NCBI GenBank assembly: GCA_944323825.1
Contig: CALUTY010000001.1
Coordinates: forward strand, 124,001 to 188,000
DNA from: an uncultured Bacteroidales bacterium
GTDB lineage: Bacteria; Bacteroidota; Bacteroidia; Bacteroidales; UBA932
DNA: 64,000 nt
Reading direction: 5' to 3'
Under the pieces are notes generated by a model. It saw only the letters and a list, made by a program, of their open reading frames with translations. It was not told the origin of the DNA and made no database searches. A program made the position numbers and the translations under genes. Shown here in pieces: positions 1 through 8,807 of this stretch (within the stretch, counting starts at the first letter, position 1; each line of letters starts with the position of its first letter).

Positions 1-1779
1 TCTCCTCCCGAGCCTGGCAAGCGTGACAGCCATAAGATAGCTTGACCTGTATGTCCTGTCTCTTATGCCGGAAAGAACGGCAAGGGCAGATTCATCATAT
101 CCGGAAGAAAGATAAGCCAATGCGCTGTTATAGTCCTGATATGGCCGGAGAAGATCGACCGCAGTCTTATAGTCCATGTTCCGGATAGCTTCCACACCTT
201 TCATATAGACTGTGTCCAGTTCCGAGGTATGCACCGTATCTTTTTCCATGTCCCTCCTGTGCAGCCAGAAATCAAACTTCACGCTTCTGAGCTTCGGGTA
301 TATCTTCTCCCGCATATATCTGTATTCCGGCAGTGTCCGGAAAGACATCTCCACAGAATCCTTGTCATTCTTTTCCATCAGAGCCAGTATCCGTTTCCTG
401 CTTGCCTCACTCAATACGGTATCTGATTTAACAAGGAGTCCGAACTGGGTCCAGTTTTCCGGCACCGAAGCCGACCGCAGCCTTCCGGAAAGGCTGTCAG
501 GAAAGTCTTTCCTTATGTATTCCAATATGGACTCCGCCCTTCTGCCTGCAAGAGAGGCATTATAGGAATAAAGCCCTTCCGGGGAACAGGATGCCGTAAC
601 GGACATCGAATCGAGCACATATTCGGACCTGGACGTGATCTCGGCAATGCATTTTCTGACGCGGGCCAGTTCTGACGAGTTGCCCTCAAGCAGAGTGTCT
701 ATGTCCGCACTGTCCTTGCGGAAGTCTATGAATGCCCGCGTATTGTCGTAAACCACACGCTGCAGGACTTTTGTACGGTACCTCGGAGTGTCATCCACCA
801 GGGAAGAAAGGGAGCTCACATAGAAGACCAGATCTTCCGGCCGTGCAAGCGGATGCACCATTTCTCCGTCACGATAGACTTCTCCCCTGAGGGAGACGAT
901 GATCTTCCTCAGGCCGGGGAAACTTCTCACCGGCTGGACATATCGGTAACAGATGTCTCCGTCAGCTGACACAAGCACCGTGTCAAGCCTTATCCCTTCC
1001 GTAATGACAGGATCTTTTACATATCTCCTGAACATCTTTTCCCTGTTTCTCTTCCTGCGCTCATTCCTTGACACCAGGACATGTCTGGTATAATGCTCCA
1101 GAGCCTGTTTCTGGCTCACGCCGAAAAGGTTCTCTGCCTGGGGATCGGAAACAAATGATGAATCTGTCTTCATGGCGTATGTGTCAGGGAAATGCCTCAT
1201 GAGGAACTTTTCCAGCTGCCCCACATGCACCAATTCGGAGCTGTCGGTGATTATGGACGCAAGAAAAGCCATGTACCGCTCATATCCCCTCAACTGGGCC
1301 TCCCTGTATCCCTTGCCGGTTATGTATATAGGTTCAAGAGATGACACCTTCCCTGCCATGTCCATCTCCGGGATGAATTTCAGCCTCCACTGCGAATCAG
1401 TCATTCCGGCAGGAACAGATATGTCAAATTCTACCAGCACATTTCCGTTCCGCTCCGCCACATTCCTGAACCGTGCCACTACCCTTGATGCAGATATCAC
1501 ATCGGTGGCCACCATTTCACCGGTTTCGGAATCCTTTATCGCATTCATTATCAGAGGGCCGTCCCGGCTGCCGGCCTCCTGCAGGGCATTCTCCGGCGCC
1601 CAGGCTTCAGGCACAGAATATTCCGGAATATCATCATCCTCCGCGATGTCACCAGGAATGGAAATCTCCACTCCCGCACCGCCCTGTGAAATCTCCGAAA
1701 GCCTGCGTTCCATGGCACACGAAAGCACCGCGAGCGCTGCAAGACAAAGCGGAATGACCCTTATGGAATCAGAAAACAT
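1..1779 (-). CDS. OmpA-like lipoprotein with C-terminal TPR-like region, partial
   Basis: The gene begins at 1779 and runs off the left edge, so the C terminus is missing. The N terminus is a lipoprotein signal ending in LAVLSC (cysteine about residue 21). The first half has beta-rich segments. Around residues 340-420 there is a divergent OmpA-like segment, with an IDFRKDSADID strand and an SPEGLYSYNASLAGRRAESI helix region as in OmpA C-terminal domains. The last visible residues, rich in Ala, Leu and Tyr, look TPR-like. The start overlaps the end of the DUF3575 gene by 11 bases, which implies one transcript. Genes of this kind accompany DUF3575 proteins in Bacteroides surface or fimbria loci. 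Peptidoglycan binding or pilus assembly is inferred only. The family call is fairly sure, the function is not. Confidence 0.75.
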   Translation of the reverse strand, partial: MFSDSIRVIPLCLAALAVLSCAMERRLSEISQGGAGVEISIPGDIAEDDDIPEYSVPEAWAPENALQEAGSRDGPLIMNAIKDSETGEMVATDVISASRVVARFRNVAERNGNVLVEFDISVPAGMTDSQWRLKFIPEMDMAGKVSSLEPIYITGKGYREAQLRGYERYMAFLASIITDSSELVHVGQLEKFLMRHFPDTYAMKTDSSFVSDPQAENLFGVSQKQALEHYTRHVLVSRNERRKRNREKMFRRYVKDPVITEGIRLDTVLVSADGDICYRYVQPVRSFPGLRKIIVSLRGEVYRDGEMVHPLARPEDLVFYVSSLSSLVDDTPRYRTKVLQRVVYDNTRAFIDFRKDSADIDTLLEGNSSELARVRKCIAEITSRSEYVLDSMSVTASCSPEGLYSYNASLAGRRAESILEYIRKDFPDSLSGRLRSASVPENWTQFGLLVKSDTVLSEASRKRILALMEKNDKDSVEMSFRTLPEYRYMREKIYPKLRSVKFDFWLHRRDMEKDTVHTSELDTVYMKGVEAIRNMDYKTAVDLLRPYQDYNSALAYLSSGYDESALAVLSGIRDRTYRSSYLMAVTLARLGRR

Positions 1780-2341
1780 ACGAAAGTGATATTATGATGT
1801 CGTTTGGCAATATGAACCCTTTTCTCCCGGATCCGGATGTGATTCCGCACAGGGGACATGTGTATTCAGTGTACCATTTCATCCCCGCCCAAAAACCGAT
1901 ACCGAACTCTATGTTGAATCTCGGATGCAGCATATAGGTATATCCCGCAGTCACTCCTGCTCCCGCCCTGTCTCCTTCCTCTGTCCTGCGGGATATTATG
2001 CCTCCTGCATTATATTCCTGATATTGCACTTTCCCGGCTATCCACCATCCTGAGTATGAATGCCAAGGCCAGAATCTCACTCCGGCATGCCATGTCTGCT
2101 GCCTGGACTGGAACTGTCCGGACGGGCCGGCCTTCTCCCTGAATGTCCATGGATTGTACTTTGCCCCTGCATTGACCGTCCATCTGCGGCCAAAGGCATA
2201 CGAAGCCTCCAGATTGAGCGTGCCGAGATTGGCGTAGCCGAGGACATTCGTTGAAACCGAAAACCTTCTTGCGTCAGACAGCCACGGCAGGCACAGAAGA
2301 ACGGCGACGGCAAGCAGCCTGATATGTTTCAGAATCTTCAT
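1769..2341 (-). CDS. DUF3575 family outer-membrane beta-barrel protein
   Basis: 190 residues with a cleavable signal peptide (hydrophobic LLAVAVLLCLPWLSDA) followed by alternating aromatic strands and a terminal phenylalanine after SLSYV, as usual for outer-membrane barrels. The phrase FSVSTNVLGYANLGTLNLE is typical of DUF3575 proteins. A CPLC motif near residue 160 is an uncommon pair of cysteines for a barrel. It lies 10 bases after the metalloprotease gene and overlaps the OmpA-like gene, so the three probably form an envelope operon. In Bacteroides such barrels occur with fimbrial (Mfa/FimB-type) clusters, but no fimbrillin is visible here because the window ends. Confidence 0.75.
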   Translation of the reverse strand: MKILKHIRLLAVAVLLCLPWLSDARRFSVSTNVLGYANLGTLNLEASYAFGRRWTVNAGAKYNPWTFREKAGPSGQFQSRQQTWHAGVRFWPWHSYSGWWIAGKVQYQEYNAGGIISRRTEEGDRAGAGVTAGYTYMLHPRFNIEFGIGFWAGMKWYTEYTCPLCGITSGSGRKGFILPNDIIISLSYVF

Positions 2342-2351
2342 GGCTCAGGAA

Positions 2352-3929
2352 TCAATTATATCTGTTGAACGCCTGCTCTATGACGGTGGCCTTGTCGGGA
2401 CGGATGGAAAGCAGCCTGGCCTTCAATACATTCCTGTCAGTGACATCAGAATCGAGGGCCCGGAATATTTCCGATCTGGAGAATCCTCTGTCGTCAAGAT
2501 ACCTGAATATCTGCGGCCGGAACCAGAATGACGTCCCGAATGAAGGCATCTGCCCTCCGTACCTCTCCTTATACATCTTGCTCTCCATGTAGTAGGCCCA
2601 CATCTCACCGACCTCGCAATACCCCGCATTGTTCTCCGTCCCGGTGCCGTATGTGGTGCCGCCCGATGTCACATATGACCACAATATGTAGTATATGTAC
2701 TTGTCCCAGTAGTCCTTGCCGACCTTTGCGAAATGGCTTGCATGGGAAAGTTCATGGCAGACAGTGCTGTAAATGTCCCTGTAGCCCGAAGCGTTCTTGG
2801 TCCCGATGGTGATGTCAGGGGCGAAAAAGGCTATTATGGTGGAGAACACACCCAGAAACTCCGAAAGAAGGTCGCTCTTGACAAATGCCCCGTGATGTAT
2901 CATGACGGCGCTGCTGGCGGAAAGTCCTGAGAAGAGCCATATCCTAAGGTCACCAGGAGGAGGCGTAATGTTCATGTCATCGGCCGCACATCTGGTTATA
3001 TAATCGTATGCAGCATTGTTCACCACGCTCCGGTTGAACAATTTCCTGTCGGAAGCGCTTGTGACGGTTACCGACAGCCCGTCCGGGGAAGTCCTGCCGA
3101 GGGCGGATGTAGAGGCGGGGACTATGACCTTGTTGAAGCCGATGGCAAACCCTTTCTCGTTCTTGAACACAAGCCTGTATCTGACCTTCGCCGAAAATTT
3201 CTTCGGAATCTGATAATATCCGTCCCGGTCTGTATATGCCCGCGAAAACTTCACAAAAGTATTGCAGCGTACACGCACACCGGCCACTCCGAAAGGCTTG
3301 CCTCCGTTGGCATGTTCATCAACGATGGTGATGCGTCCTGAAGGATGCACCTTGTTGGCTCTTGTGGCAGGCACCAGCATATCCCCGTTACCTGTCAGCC
3401 GGTATGCCTCCGACTCCAATGCATTCCAGTCGATGTTTTCACCGGAACGTGTCGTGATGTCGCTGTCAGCTATGAAGCATTCATCGATTATCTCATACTT
3501 GACATCCGGAAACTCAAAATCCCTCGGAACCACGGCATACTGCCATGTGATCTCATCCTCTGAAATCTCAGGATCGTGGTAATAGTCCCCGTCAGTGATG
3601 ATGGAATAATCCACAGGATGGTCCACCAGATCAATGCCGAGGTCATACAGAAGATCATATTCGTCGGAATCAGCAGGAAGAAACCTGACATAAAGATCTG
3701 TGGTCTCAATGTCATTTCTGGATCTGGTAGGATAAAGGGAGGTATAGGCCCTCCTCACATTTTCTGTCTTGTATGGATTTTCCAGCCTTTCACCGAGCAC
3801 TATCATCTCATGTGAAAGCACATAGTCAGAATCAGACGGTATGACGTCCGGACCGGATCCTTTTGACCCCTCTTTGCTGCATGACAACACCGTCATCAAG
3901 AGCAGCATCAATTCCAAAAATCTTTTCAT
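2352..3929 (-). CDS. Putative zinc metalloprotease lipoprotein
   Basis: 525 residues when started at 3929, where MKRFLELMLLLMTVLSC gives a proper lipoprotein signal; a longer start at 3959 would put ten extra residues in front of it. The middle (about 200-280) carries a carboxypeptidase-regulatory-like beta fold (ITIVDEHANGG..., TDRDGYYQIP). The C-terminal half has CHELSHASHF with H392, E393 and H396 as an HExxH zinc site, and a downstream YCEVGEMWAYY segment that could supply the third ligand. The sequence supports a surface-anchored gluzincin-like protease. The substrate is unknown. It is first in the operon with the DUF3575 and OmpA-like genes. A perfect inverted repeat lies just before its start codon. 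Confidence 0.65.
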   Translation of the reverse strand: MKRFLELMLLLMTVLSCSKEGSKGSGPDVIPSDSDYVLSHEMIVLGERLENPYKTENVRRAYTSLYPTRSRNDIETTDLYVRFLPADSDEYDLLYDLGIDLVDHPVDYSIITDGDYYHDPEISEDEITWQYAVVPRDFEFPDVKYEIIDECFIADSDITTRSGENIDWNALESEAYRLTGNGDMLVPATRANKVHPSGRITIVDEHANGGKPFGVAGVRVRCNTFVKFSRAYTDRDGYYQIPKKFSAKVRYRLVFKNEKGFAIGFNKVIVPASTSALGRTSPDGLSVTVTSASDRKLFNRSVVNNAAYDYITRCAADDMNITPPPGDLRIWLFSGLSASSAVMIHHGAFVKSDLLSEFLGVFSTIIAFFAPDITIGTKNASGYRDIYSTVCHELSHASHFAKVGKDYWDKYIYYILWSYVTSGGTTYGTGTENNAGYCEVGEMWAYYMESKMYKERYGGQMPSFGTSFWFRPQIFRYLDDRGFSRSEIFRALDSDVTDRNVLKARLLSIRPDKATVIEQAFNRYN

Positions 3930-3930
3930 G

Positions 3931-3964
3931 GCATCCGCAATTAATTGGTACGGATGCAAAGGTA
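3931..3964 (-). promoter_or_regulatory. -7 box and leader hairpin of the metalloprotease operon
   Basis: On the minus strand a TACCTTTG box (3957-3964) matches the Bacteroidota -7 consensus. It is followed at once by a perfect inverted repeat, GCATCCG (3931-3937) with CGGATGC (3951-3957), separated by 13 bases, ending one base before the start codon at 3929. The repeat could be an operator or a leader stem-loop. No good -33 box was found at 19 bp. Confidence 0.45.
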
Positions 3965-4101
3965 TCGTCAGTTATCCGTGTTCAGTAAAAACAAACGTTT
4001 AATTGCACAAGATGCCTCCGGAGGGCCTGCAAGGGCAGAAATGCCCCTTATTCATACATAAAAAAACAAAAAGGCAATATGCTGTACAGGAGAGGATGAT
4101 G

Positions 4102-4614
4102 TCAACGAAGATTGAAAGTATACCTGAAACCGGCGGAAACGCTCTGGGGGATGAAGCGCACACCGGAGAGAAAACGGATCTTGGGCGACCATTCGAGAAG
4201 GAAGACGACTGGCGAGCCCGGAAGCTTGTACTCCATTCCGAGCGGGATGTCAGCCGACATGAAGAAACTCCTTCTGTTTCCTTCCCTCGACCTGTCCCTG
4301 TCCCCGAACTGCACTCCGGTTGACAGTCCCGCCCCTATATAGGGCAGAAGCCCGGAAGTGCGTTTCGTAAGCTGCAGGTTGTATGCCCCGGAAAGCAGCA
4401 TGAACTGATAGGCAGGAGCAAAAGGATTGACAAGGCCGAACGAAATGTCCACTGCACTTGACCTCGTGACAAAGAACTTGCCTTCGGCCGCAAAATAATT
4501 GCCGAGCCTCACACCGAGCGAATAGTCGTATGGCCTCGCCTGCACCCTGCCGGAAAATGCAAGGGACAAGGCGAGGAGAATACCGGTGCATAATGCTGCA
4601 AACCTATGGTTCAT
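4102..4614 (-). CDS. Small outer-membrane beta-barrel protein
   Basis: 170 residues with a signal peptide (ALCTGILLALSLAFSGRVQA) and eight or so amphipathic strands ending in SAGFRYTFNLR. The pattern (YSLGVRLGNYFAAEGKFF, LLPYIGAGLSTGVQFG) is that of small opacity/OmpW-like barrels common in Bacteroidales. It follows deoC by 24 bases on the same strand and may be cotranscribed. No specific function can be given. The 142-base gap downstream of it holds a short GGGCA/TGCCC hairpin and the metalloprotease promoter. Confidence 0.65.
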   Translation of the reverse strand: MNHRFAALCTGILLALSLAFSGRVQARPYDYSLGVRLGNYFAAEGKFFVTRSSAVDISFGLVNPFAPAYQFMLLSGAYNLQLTKRTSGLLPYIGAGLSTGVQFGDRDRSREGNRRSFFMSADIPLGMEYKLPGSPVVFLLEWSPKIRFLSGVRFIPQSVSAGFRYTFNLR

Positions 4615-4638
4615 AAGAATTCATTCAGGCAGGAATCA

Positions 4639-5532
4639 TCAGAAATAGGTCACGGTCTTCTGCTCCAGGGCAGAAAGTATGCTGTTGGCAAGACGGCTCA
4701 CACCGAGACGGAAAAGGTTTTTGTTGAGCCATTCCCTGCCCAGGACAGCAGACACTATGGCATGATAGCTGACTGCGTCCATTGCCGTGGAAATGCCTCC
4801 GGCAGGCTTGAAGCCCACCCTTTTCCCGGTGGCCTTATGATAGGCGGCAATGCATTCACACATCACATATGCTGCCGCAGGTGTTGCATTCACGCTCACC
4901 TTTCCTGTGGATGTCTTTATGAAGTCCGCTCCGGCTTCCATTGCAAGGAAAGAGGCCTCGGCTATTGTGTCGAGGTTCATGAGCAGGCCCGTTTCAAGAA
5001 TCACCTTGAGAATCACCTTCCTGCCCTGCCTTGCTGCAGCATTGTCAATGCACTCGCGGATACGGAGGATCTCCTCCGATGCGGCAGACTCATCCCCGTC
5101 AAGGAAAGAAGACAATGCCAGCACAATGTCCACCTCATCTGCCCCGTTCTCCACGGCAAGTTCACATTCGCGAAGCTTCACCTCCAGAAAACTCTGTGAA
5201 GAAGGGAAGCATGCGGCAACCACAGTGGCATGAAGTCCATCAGATGCCCTTTCATCACGGACTACAGAGGCGAAATCAGGATAGACGCACACCGAAGCAG
5301 GAAGAGGGACATCCGGATAGGAGCGGTTCAGGTCATTGACCTTGCGCACAAGCTTGGCTATCGAAGTCTTTGTGTCCTCTGTCTTCAGCGAAGTGAGATC
5401 CATCATCGAAAAGCAGTCCTTGAGCACCTGTTCGGAAACCAGATTGTCCAGTCCGGAGGCTATCATTTCAAGACTCCTGTTGATTTTCTCATTGTCAGGA
5501 AAATATCCGTATTTTTTCAGCAAAGAATCCAT
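4639..5532 (-). CDS. deoC: Deoxyribose-phosphate aldolase
   Basis: Cytoplasmic class I aldolase that cleaves 2-deoxyribose 5-phosphate to glyceraldehyde 3-phosphate and acetaldehyde in deoxynucleoside salvage. 297 residues, the long form usual in Bacteroidota (E. coli DeoC is about 260). The Schiff-base lysine is K206 in DFIKTSTGK, the second active-site lysine K242 in GFKPAGG, and the ADEVD aspartates lie at about 132-135. It sits between dtd (16 bases upstream) and the small barrel gene, all on one strand. The thymidine kinase gene, another deoxynucleoside salvage enzyme, is far away at 58067. Confidence 0.93.
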   Translation of the reverse strand: MDSLLKKYGYFPDNEKINRSLEMIASGLDNLVSEQVLKDCFSMMDLTSLKTEDTKTSIAKLVRKVNDLNRSYPDVPLPASVCVYPDFASVVRDERASDGLHATVVAACFPSSQSFLEVKLRECELAVENGADEVDIVLALSSFLDGDESAASEEILRIRECIDNAAARQGRKVILKVILETGLLMNLDTIAEASFLAMEAGADFIKTSTGKVSVNATPAAAYVMCECIAAYHKATGKRVGFKPAGGISTAMDAVSYHAIVSAVLGREWLNKNLFRLGVSRLANSILSALEQKTVTYF

Positions 5533-5548
5533 AATATATCAGCTATGT

Positions 5549-6007
5549 TTAAAATTCTCTCATCTTTGAATCAATCACGATTGTCACCGGACCGTCATTG
5601 AGCAGGGACACCTTCATGTCCGCCCCGAAAATTCCTCTGGCAACAGGCTTTCCAGCCGCTTCCCCGAGCATCCTGCAGAATTCCTCATAGAGAGGTATTG
5701 CCGTTTCCGGCCTTGCTGCCCTTATGTATGACGGCCTGTTGCCCCTTGCCACCGAAGCATACAGGGTAAACTGGCTGACAACCATGATTTCGCCTTCCGT
5801 ATCGGTCACGGAGCGGTTCATCACCCCGTTTTCATCATCGAATATCCTGAGTGCCGCCACCTTCCGCGTCATCCACTCCAGATCATCCGGCCCGTCTCCG
5901 TCCGTAAACGCCGCAAGCACAAGCATACCTCTGCCGATTGCCGCCTCATATCCTTCAGCCGGCACGGCCACGGAAGCATTGCTCACTCTCTGTATTACTG
6001 CTCTCAT
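5549..6007 (-). CDS. dtd: D-aminoacyl-tRNA deacylase
   Basis: Removes D-amino acids (and glycine from tRNA-Ala) from mischarged tRNA in the cytoplasm. 152 residues, the normal length. Seen directly: MRAVIQRVSNASV at the N terminus, the SQFTLYAS active-site motif, and the C-terminal NDGPVT motif that forms the chiral-proofreading cis Gly-Pro. It is 16 bases upstream of deoC on the same strand. Confidence 0.95.
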   Translation of the reverse strand: MRAVIQRVSNASVAVPAEGYEAAIGRGMLVLAAFTDGDGPDDLEWMTRKVAALRIFDDENGVMNRSVTDTEGEIMVVSQFTLYASVARGNRPSYIRAARPETAIPLYEEFCRMLGEAAGKPVARGIFGADMKVSLLNDGPVTIVIDSKMREF

Positions 6008-6083
6008 ATATAGCTTCAGTCCAACGAATTTTCTATAATAATCTGCATATGGCTTCCGCCGGGAAATACTCGTTTTTCATCTT

Positions 6084-6842
6084 TCAGCCTCTGACCTGAA
6101 CCATGAATCCCTCTTCAACCAGAGGGCGCACCATCTCCTCCATCTGCGCGGCACTGAACTTCTGAATGTCCTTCTGCGGGGTTTCCCTGTCTATAGTGTA
6201 TACCATTATCTCCCTCGGTTTCAGACTCCTGACAATGTCCATCCACTGCCGGAGGGATTCCTCTGCTGAAGAATCGTATTCCGGAGATTTCAGGAACATG
6301 GTCTGAAGCACGAAATCCCCGTTGAAGCGTTCAAGGCTGCGGACGGTATCCTCGACGGAATAATGTCCCGAAGGCCTGTTCACTGTCCTCACCCCGGCAT
6401 CGGAAGGGGCATCCAGTTTCAATATCGGATTGTCCACTTTCCTCAATGCACCGAACACTTCCGGCTTCCAGGACATAGTGGCATTCGAGAGGACAGACAC
6501 CTTGGCCTGCGGATAATACCGGTCCCTCAACTCAAGCGTCACATCCACTATCTCAGGGAAATCCGGGTTAAGCGTAGGCTCTCCGTTGCCTGAAAAGGTG
6601 ATGGAGTCTATCGGTGTACCCGCATCGGCACAGGACTTCAGCTTTGCAGACAATGCCCTGCGCACATCTTCCGTCCTCGGGAAGACCTTGTCCCCGACAC
6701 CGTCTTTGTTCCATCCGCATTCACAATATATGCAGTCAAAATTGCACAGTTTGCCCTTCGAGGGCAATATGTTCACCCCAAGGGATGAACCAAGACGCCT
6801 GCTGAAAATCGGGCCGAATGCTATGTCGTCAAAATGCAGCAT
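6084..6842 (-). CDS. Radical SAM protein, COG0731-like
   Basis: 252 residues with the radical SAM cluster motif CNFDCIYC (CX3CX2C) near residue 33 and the SGNGEPTLNPDF glycine-rich loop that helps bind S-adenosylmethionine. The preceding FGPIFSRRLGSSLGVN is typical of the COG0731 family (tRNA wyosine-synthetase-like radical SAM proteins). The C terminus has no extra cysteine cluster. The Bacteroidota members have no established substrate; tRNA or protein modification is a guess. It begins 5 bases after the amidohydrolase stop, in the same operon. Confidence 0.8.
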   Translation of the reverse strand: MLHFDDIAFGPIFSRRLGSSLGVNILPSKGKLCNFDCIYCECGWNKDGVGDKVFPRTEDVRRALSAKLKSCADAGTPIDSITFSGNGEPTLNPDFPEIVDVTLELRDRYYPQAKVSVLSNATMSWKPEVFGALRKVDNPILKLDAPSDAGVRTVNRPSGHYSVEDTVRSLERFNGDFVLQTMFLKSPEYDSSAEESLRQWMDIVRSLKPREIMVYTIDRETPQKDIQKFSAAQMEEMVRPLVEEGFMVQVRG

Positions 6843-6847
6843 GGCAC

Positions 6848-8035
6848 CTATACAATCCTGACAGATGAACTTCCGGCACTGAGCCTGCCGTCCCCGTCCA
6901 GTCCGTCAACGAACACAAGTCCAGGGCGTTTTCCGGGAGCAATCGTGCCGAGCATGCCTTCCTTTCCGAGGAATTCCGCCCCGTTCCTGCATGCCCAGAC
7001 AAGCATTTCACCAAGCGGGACCTCCGGAAATGCTGTCTGCAGGCTATGGAGTTCCTTCACCATGTCCAAAGTGTCATTGCTGGACAGGGAATCCGTACCC
7101 ACAGTGATCTTCAGCCCGTTTTTTCTCATCAGCTCCACAGGAGGAAGGGCATCATGGATGAATATGTTCGAAAGCGGGCAGATGGCCCAATATGCATTCT
7201 TCATGACTGCAAGAGCTGCATCAACGGCCTCCTGTGTAAGACAGACATTGTGCACAAGGAGAATATGCTCTGCGAAAGGGGCTGCATGCGCCTTTTCCAG
7301 CCTGTCTATGAAATACATCAGGGAAGGCTTCCCGGTCACAGGAGGTGTGCTCATGCCGGCGCGTCTGCGGTTGTTCCACAATGCCCCGGCCCCATGCATG
7401 ATCATCTCTTCCTCCTCATGGCTTTCCTGAGAATGGTAGGAAAGGAAGCCGGATTTCAGACCTTCCGCTGTGGCGGCTGTGAGGAGTTCCGGACTCATGG
7501 TATAGCACGAATGAGGCGTAGGGGCTGCATCCAGACCATATTCCGCGGCCTTTTCTGCAAGTTTCCTGACAGATGCAATCACTGAATCACAATCCTCCGG
7601 CTCAGTTCCGAAGACTTCCAGGAATGTCCTTGTATAAAGAGGGGATGAAGCCTTCACCCCGAAGCTGTCATCACAGTTGCTTATGTCCGCCATGGCGGAA
7701 ACACCCTGCTTCCATAGCCTTTCCAACCACATCCTGACAGCCTCAATCCTGTCCTCCCTGCCGGAAGAGTCACGCATCTCGTTGATCTGGTCGATGAATC
7801 CGGCCATGCCGGTGCCCTTTCTGAACTTCCCCTGAAGATGGGAAAGCTCAATATGGCAATGGGCATTCACGAATCCCGGCACCACCGCACCGTCATAGAA
7901 CCGCTCCTCCGAGGCAATATCCTCGCAGCGTCCGGTCCTGAGGACCGTCCCGTCGTCATCATATTCCACAAAGCCATTCCTTAAAGGCTCTGCAGACTCC
8001 AAAGTGTAAAGATATGATGCAGCTATCCTGTTCAT
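6848..8035 (-). CDS. Amidohydrolase family metal-dependent deaminase
   Basis: 395 residues with the amidohydrolase signature NAHCHIELSH (the HxH metal ligands), a TPHSCYTMS segment, YHSQESHEEEE (a third histidine and acidic residues), and GTDSLSSND with the catalytic aspartate. This set matches the chlorohydrolase, S-adenosylhomocysteine and aminodeoxyfutalosine deaminase group. Its metal is probably zinc or iron. No menaquinone futalosine genes are in the window, so a specific substrate is not claimed. Spacing to its neighbours is 5-6 bases on either side (radical SAM gene downstream, DUF4296 gene upstream). Confidence 0.8.
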   Translation of the reverse strand: MNRIAASYLYTLESAEPLRNGFVEYDDDGTVLRTGRCEDIASEERFYDGAVVPGFVNAHCHIELSHLQGKFRKGTGMAGFIDQINEMRDSSGREDRIEAVRMWLERLWKQGVSAMADISNCDDSFGVKASSPLYTRTFLEVFGTEPEDCDSVIASVRKLAEKAAEYGLDAAPTPHSCYTMSPELLTAATAEGLKSGFLSYHSQESHEEEEMIMHGAGALWNNRRRAGMSTPPVTGKPSLMYFIDRLEKAHAAPFAEHILLVHNVCLTQEAVDAALAVMKNAYWAICPLSNIFIHDALPPVELMRKNGLKITVGTDSLSSNDTLDMVKELHSLQTAFPEVPLGEMLVWACRNGAEFLGKEGMLGTIAPGKRPGLVFVDGLDGDGRLSAGSSSVRIV

Positions 8036-8041
8036 ATAAGA

Positions 8042-8794
8042 TCAATTCTCTTTCTTGTTCAATTCATTATGCTGCAAAGATACAGCAGGGACGACACTCT
8101 TTGAGACCTCAAGGGGCTTTGCATCAACCGACATCGGTTTCTCTTCCTTACGGCTCTTTCCTTGAACCGGATCATGCTTTACTTTGACGGCAGACGAGTC
8201 TGCAGGCGTGGATATTGCCGAAGTGTCCGCCACATGAAGGGAATCATCGGCCATCAGCAGCACCGGCCCGGCGAATACGGTGTCATATCCCACCTGCGGA
8301 TCAAAATCAAATCTGCCTCCGGTCGAGTCCACAAAGAAGCACAGGCTGTCCATGACCGAAAGATCCGGATTCTTCAGACCGGTCAGATAGTATATTCTCT
8401 TCGGGCTGTACCTGTTCTCTCCTCTGCGAAGCCTTGTGATCTCGTCCAGCATCTCCTTTTCCTTGCGCAGTTCCCGGAGCCTGTCCTCTATTATCACCGA
8501 TGACTCACGGAGAATCCTGGCATATTTGTCAGGGTCGGACAGATAATAGTCCATGCTCCTGCGGTAGTCGTCTGCTGTATATCCGTATTTTTCAAATATA
8601 GGATCATACACCAGGGAAGTGTCCGCCGTCCTGCGCGACTCCGGATGGGCATTTATCCACTGGTCCGTGACGAACATCTCGGCATAGATCGCGGACAGCT
8701 TGTCACGGGGTATGACCTTGCTTTCCTCATTTCCGCATGAAAAGAGGGACAGAAGGCAGGCTGCGGCGAGGCAGATTTCAATGATACGCTTCAT
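8042..8794 (-). CDS. DUF4296 domain lipoprotein
   Basis: 250 residues with a lipoprotein signal (LAAACLLSLFSC). The conserved DUF4296 block covers about residues 28-115 (IPRDKLSAIYAEMFVTDQW, then YGYTADDYRRSMDYYLSDP). The C-terminal 60 residues are Lys, Ser and Pro rich and look disordered. DUF4296 proteins are widespread in Bacteroidota and have no known function; a periplasmic, lipid-anchored location is inferred from the signal. The gene sits 13 bases after pheT and 6 bases before the amidohydrolase gene. Confidence 0.85.
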   Translation of the reverse strand: MKRIIEICLAAACLLSLFSCGNEESKVIPRDKLSAIYAEMFVTDQWINAHPESRRTADTSLVYDPIFEKYGYTADDYRRSMDYYLSDPDKYARILRESSVIIEDRLRELRKEKEMLDEITRLRRGENRYSPKRIYYLTGLKNPDLSVMDSLCFFVDSTGGRFDFDPQVGYDTVFAGPVLLMADDSLHVADTSAISTPADSSAVKVKHDPVQGKSRKEEKPMSVDAKPLEVSKSVVPAVSLQHNELNKKEN

Positions 8795-8807
8795 CTCCGG
8801 AACATGG

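Noticed and set aside
6848..8035. Aminodeoxyfutalosine deaminase of menaquinone synthesis
   Set aside because: The fold fits, but none of the other futalosine-pathway genes is in the window and related deaminases share the same motifs, so only the family is named.
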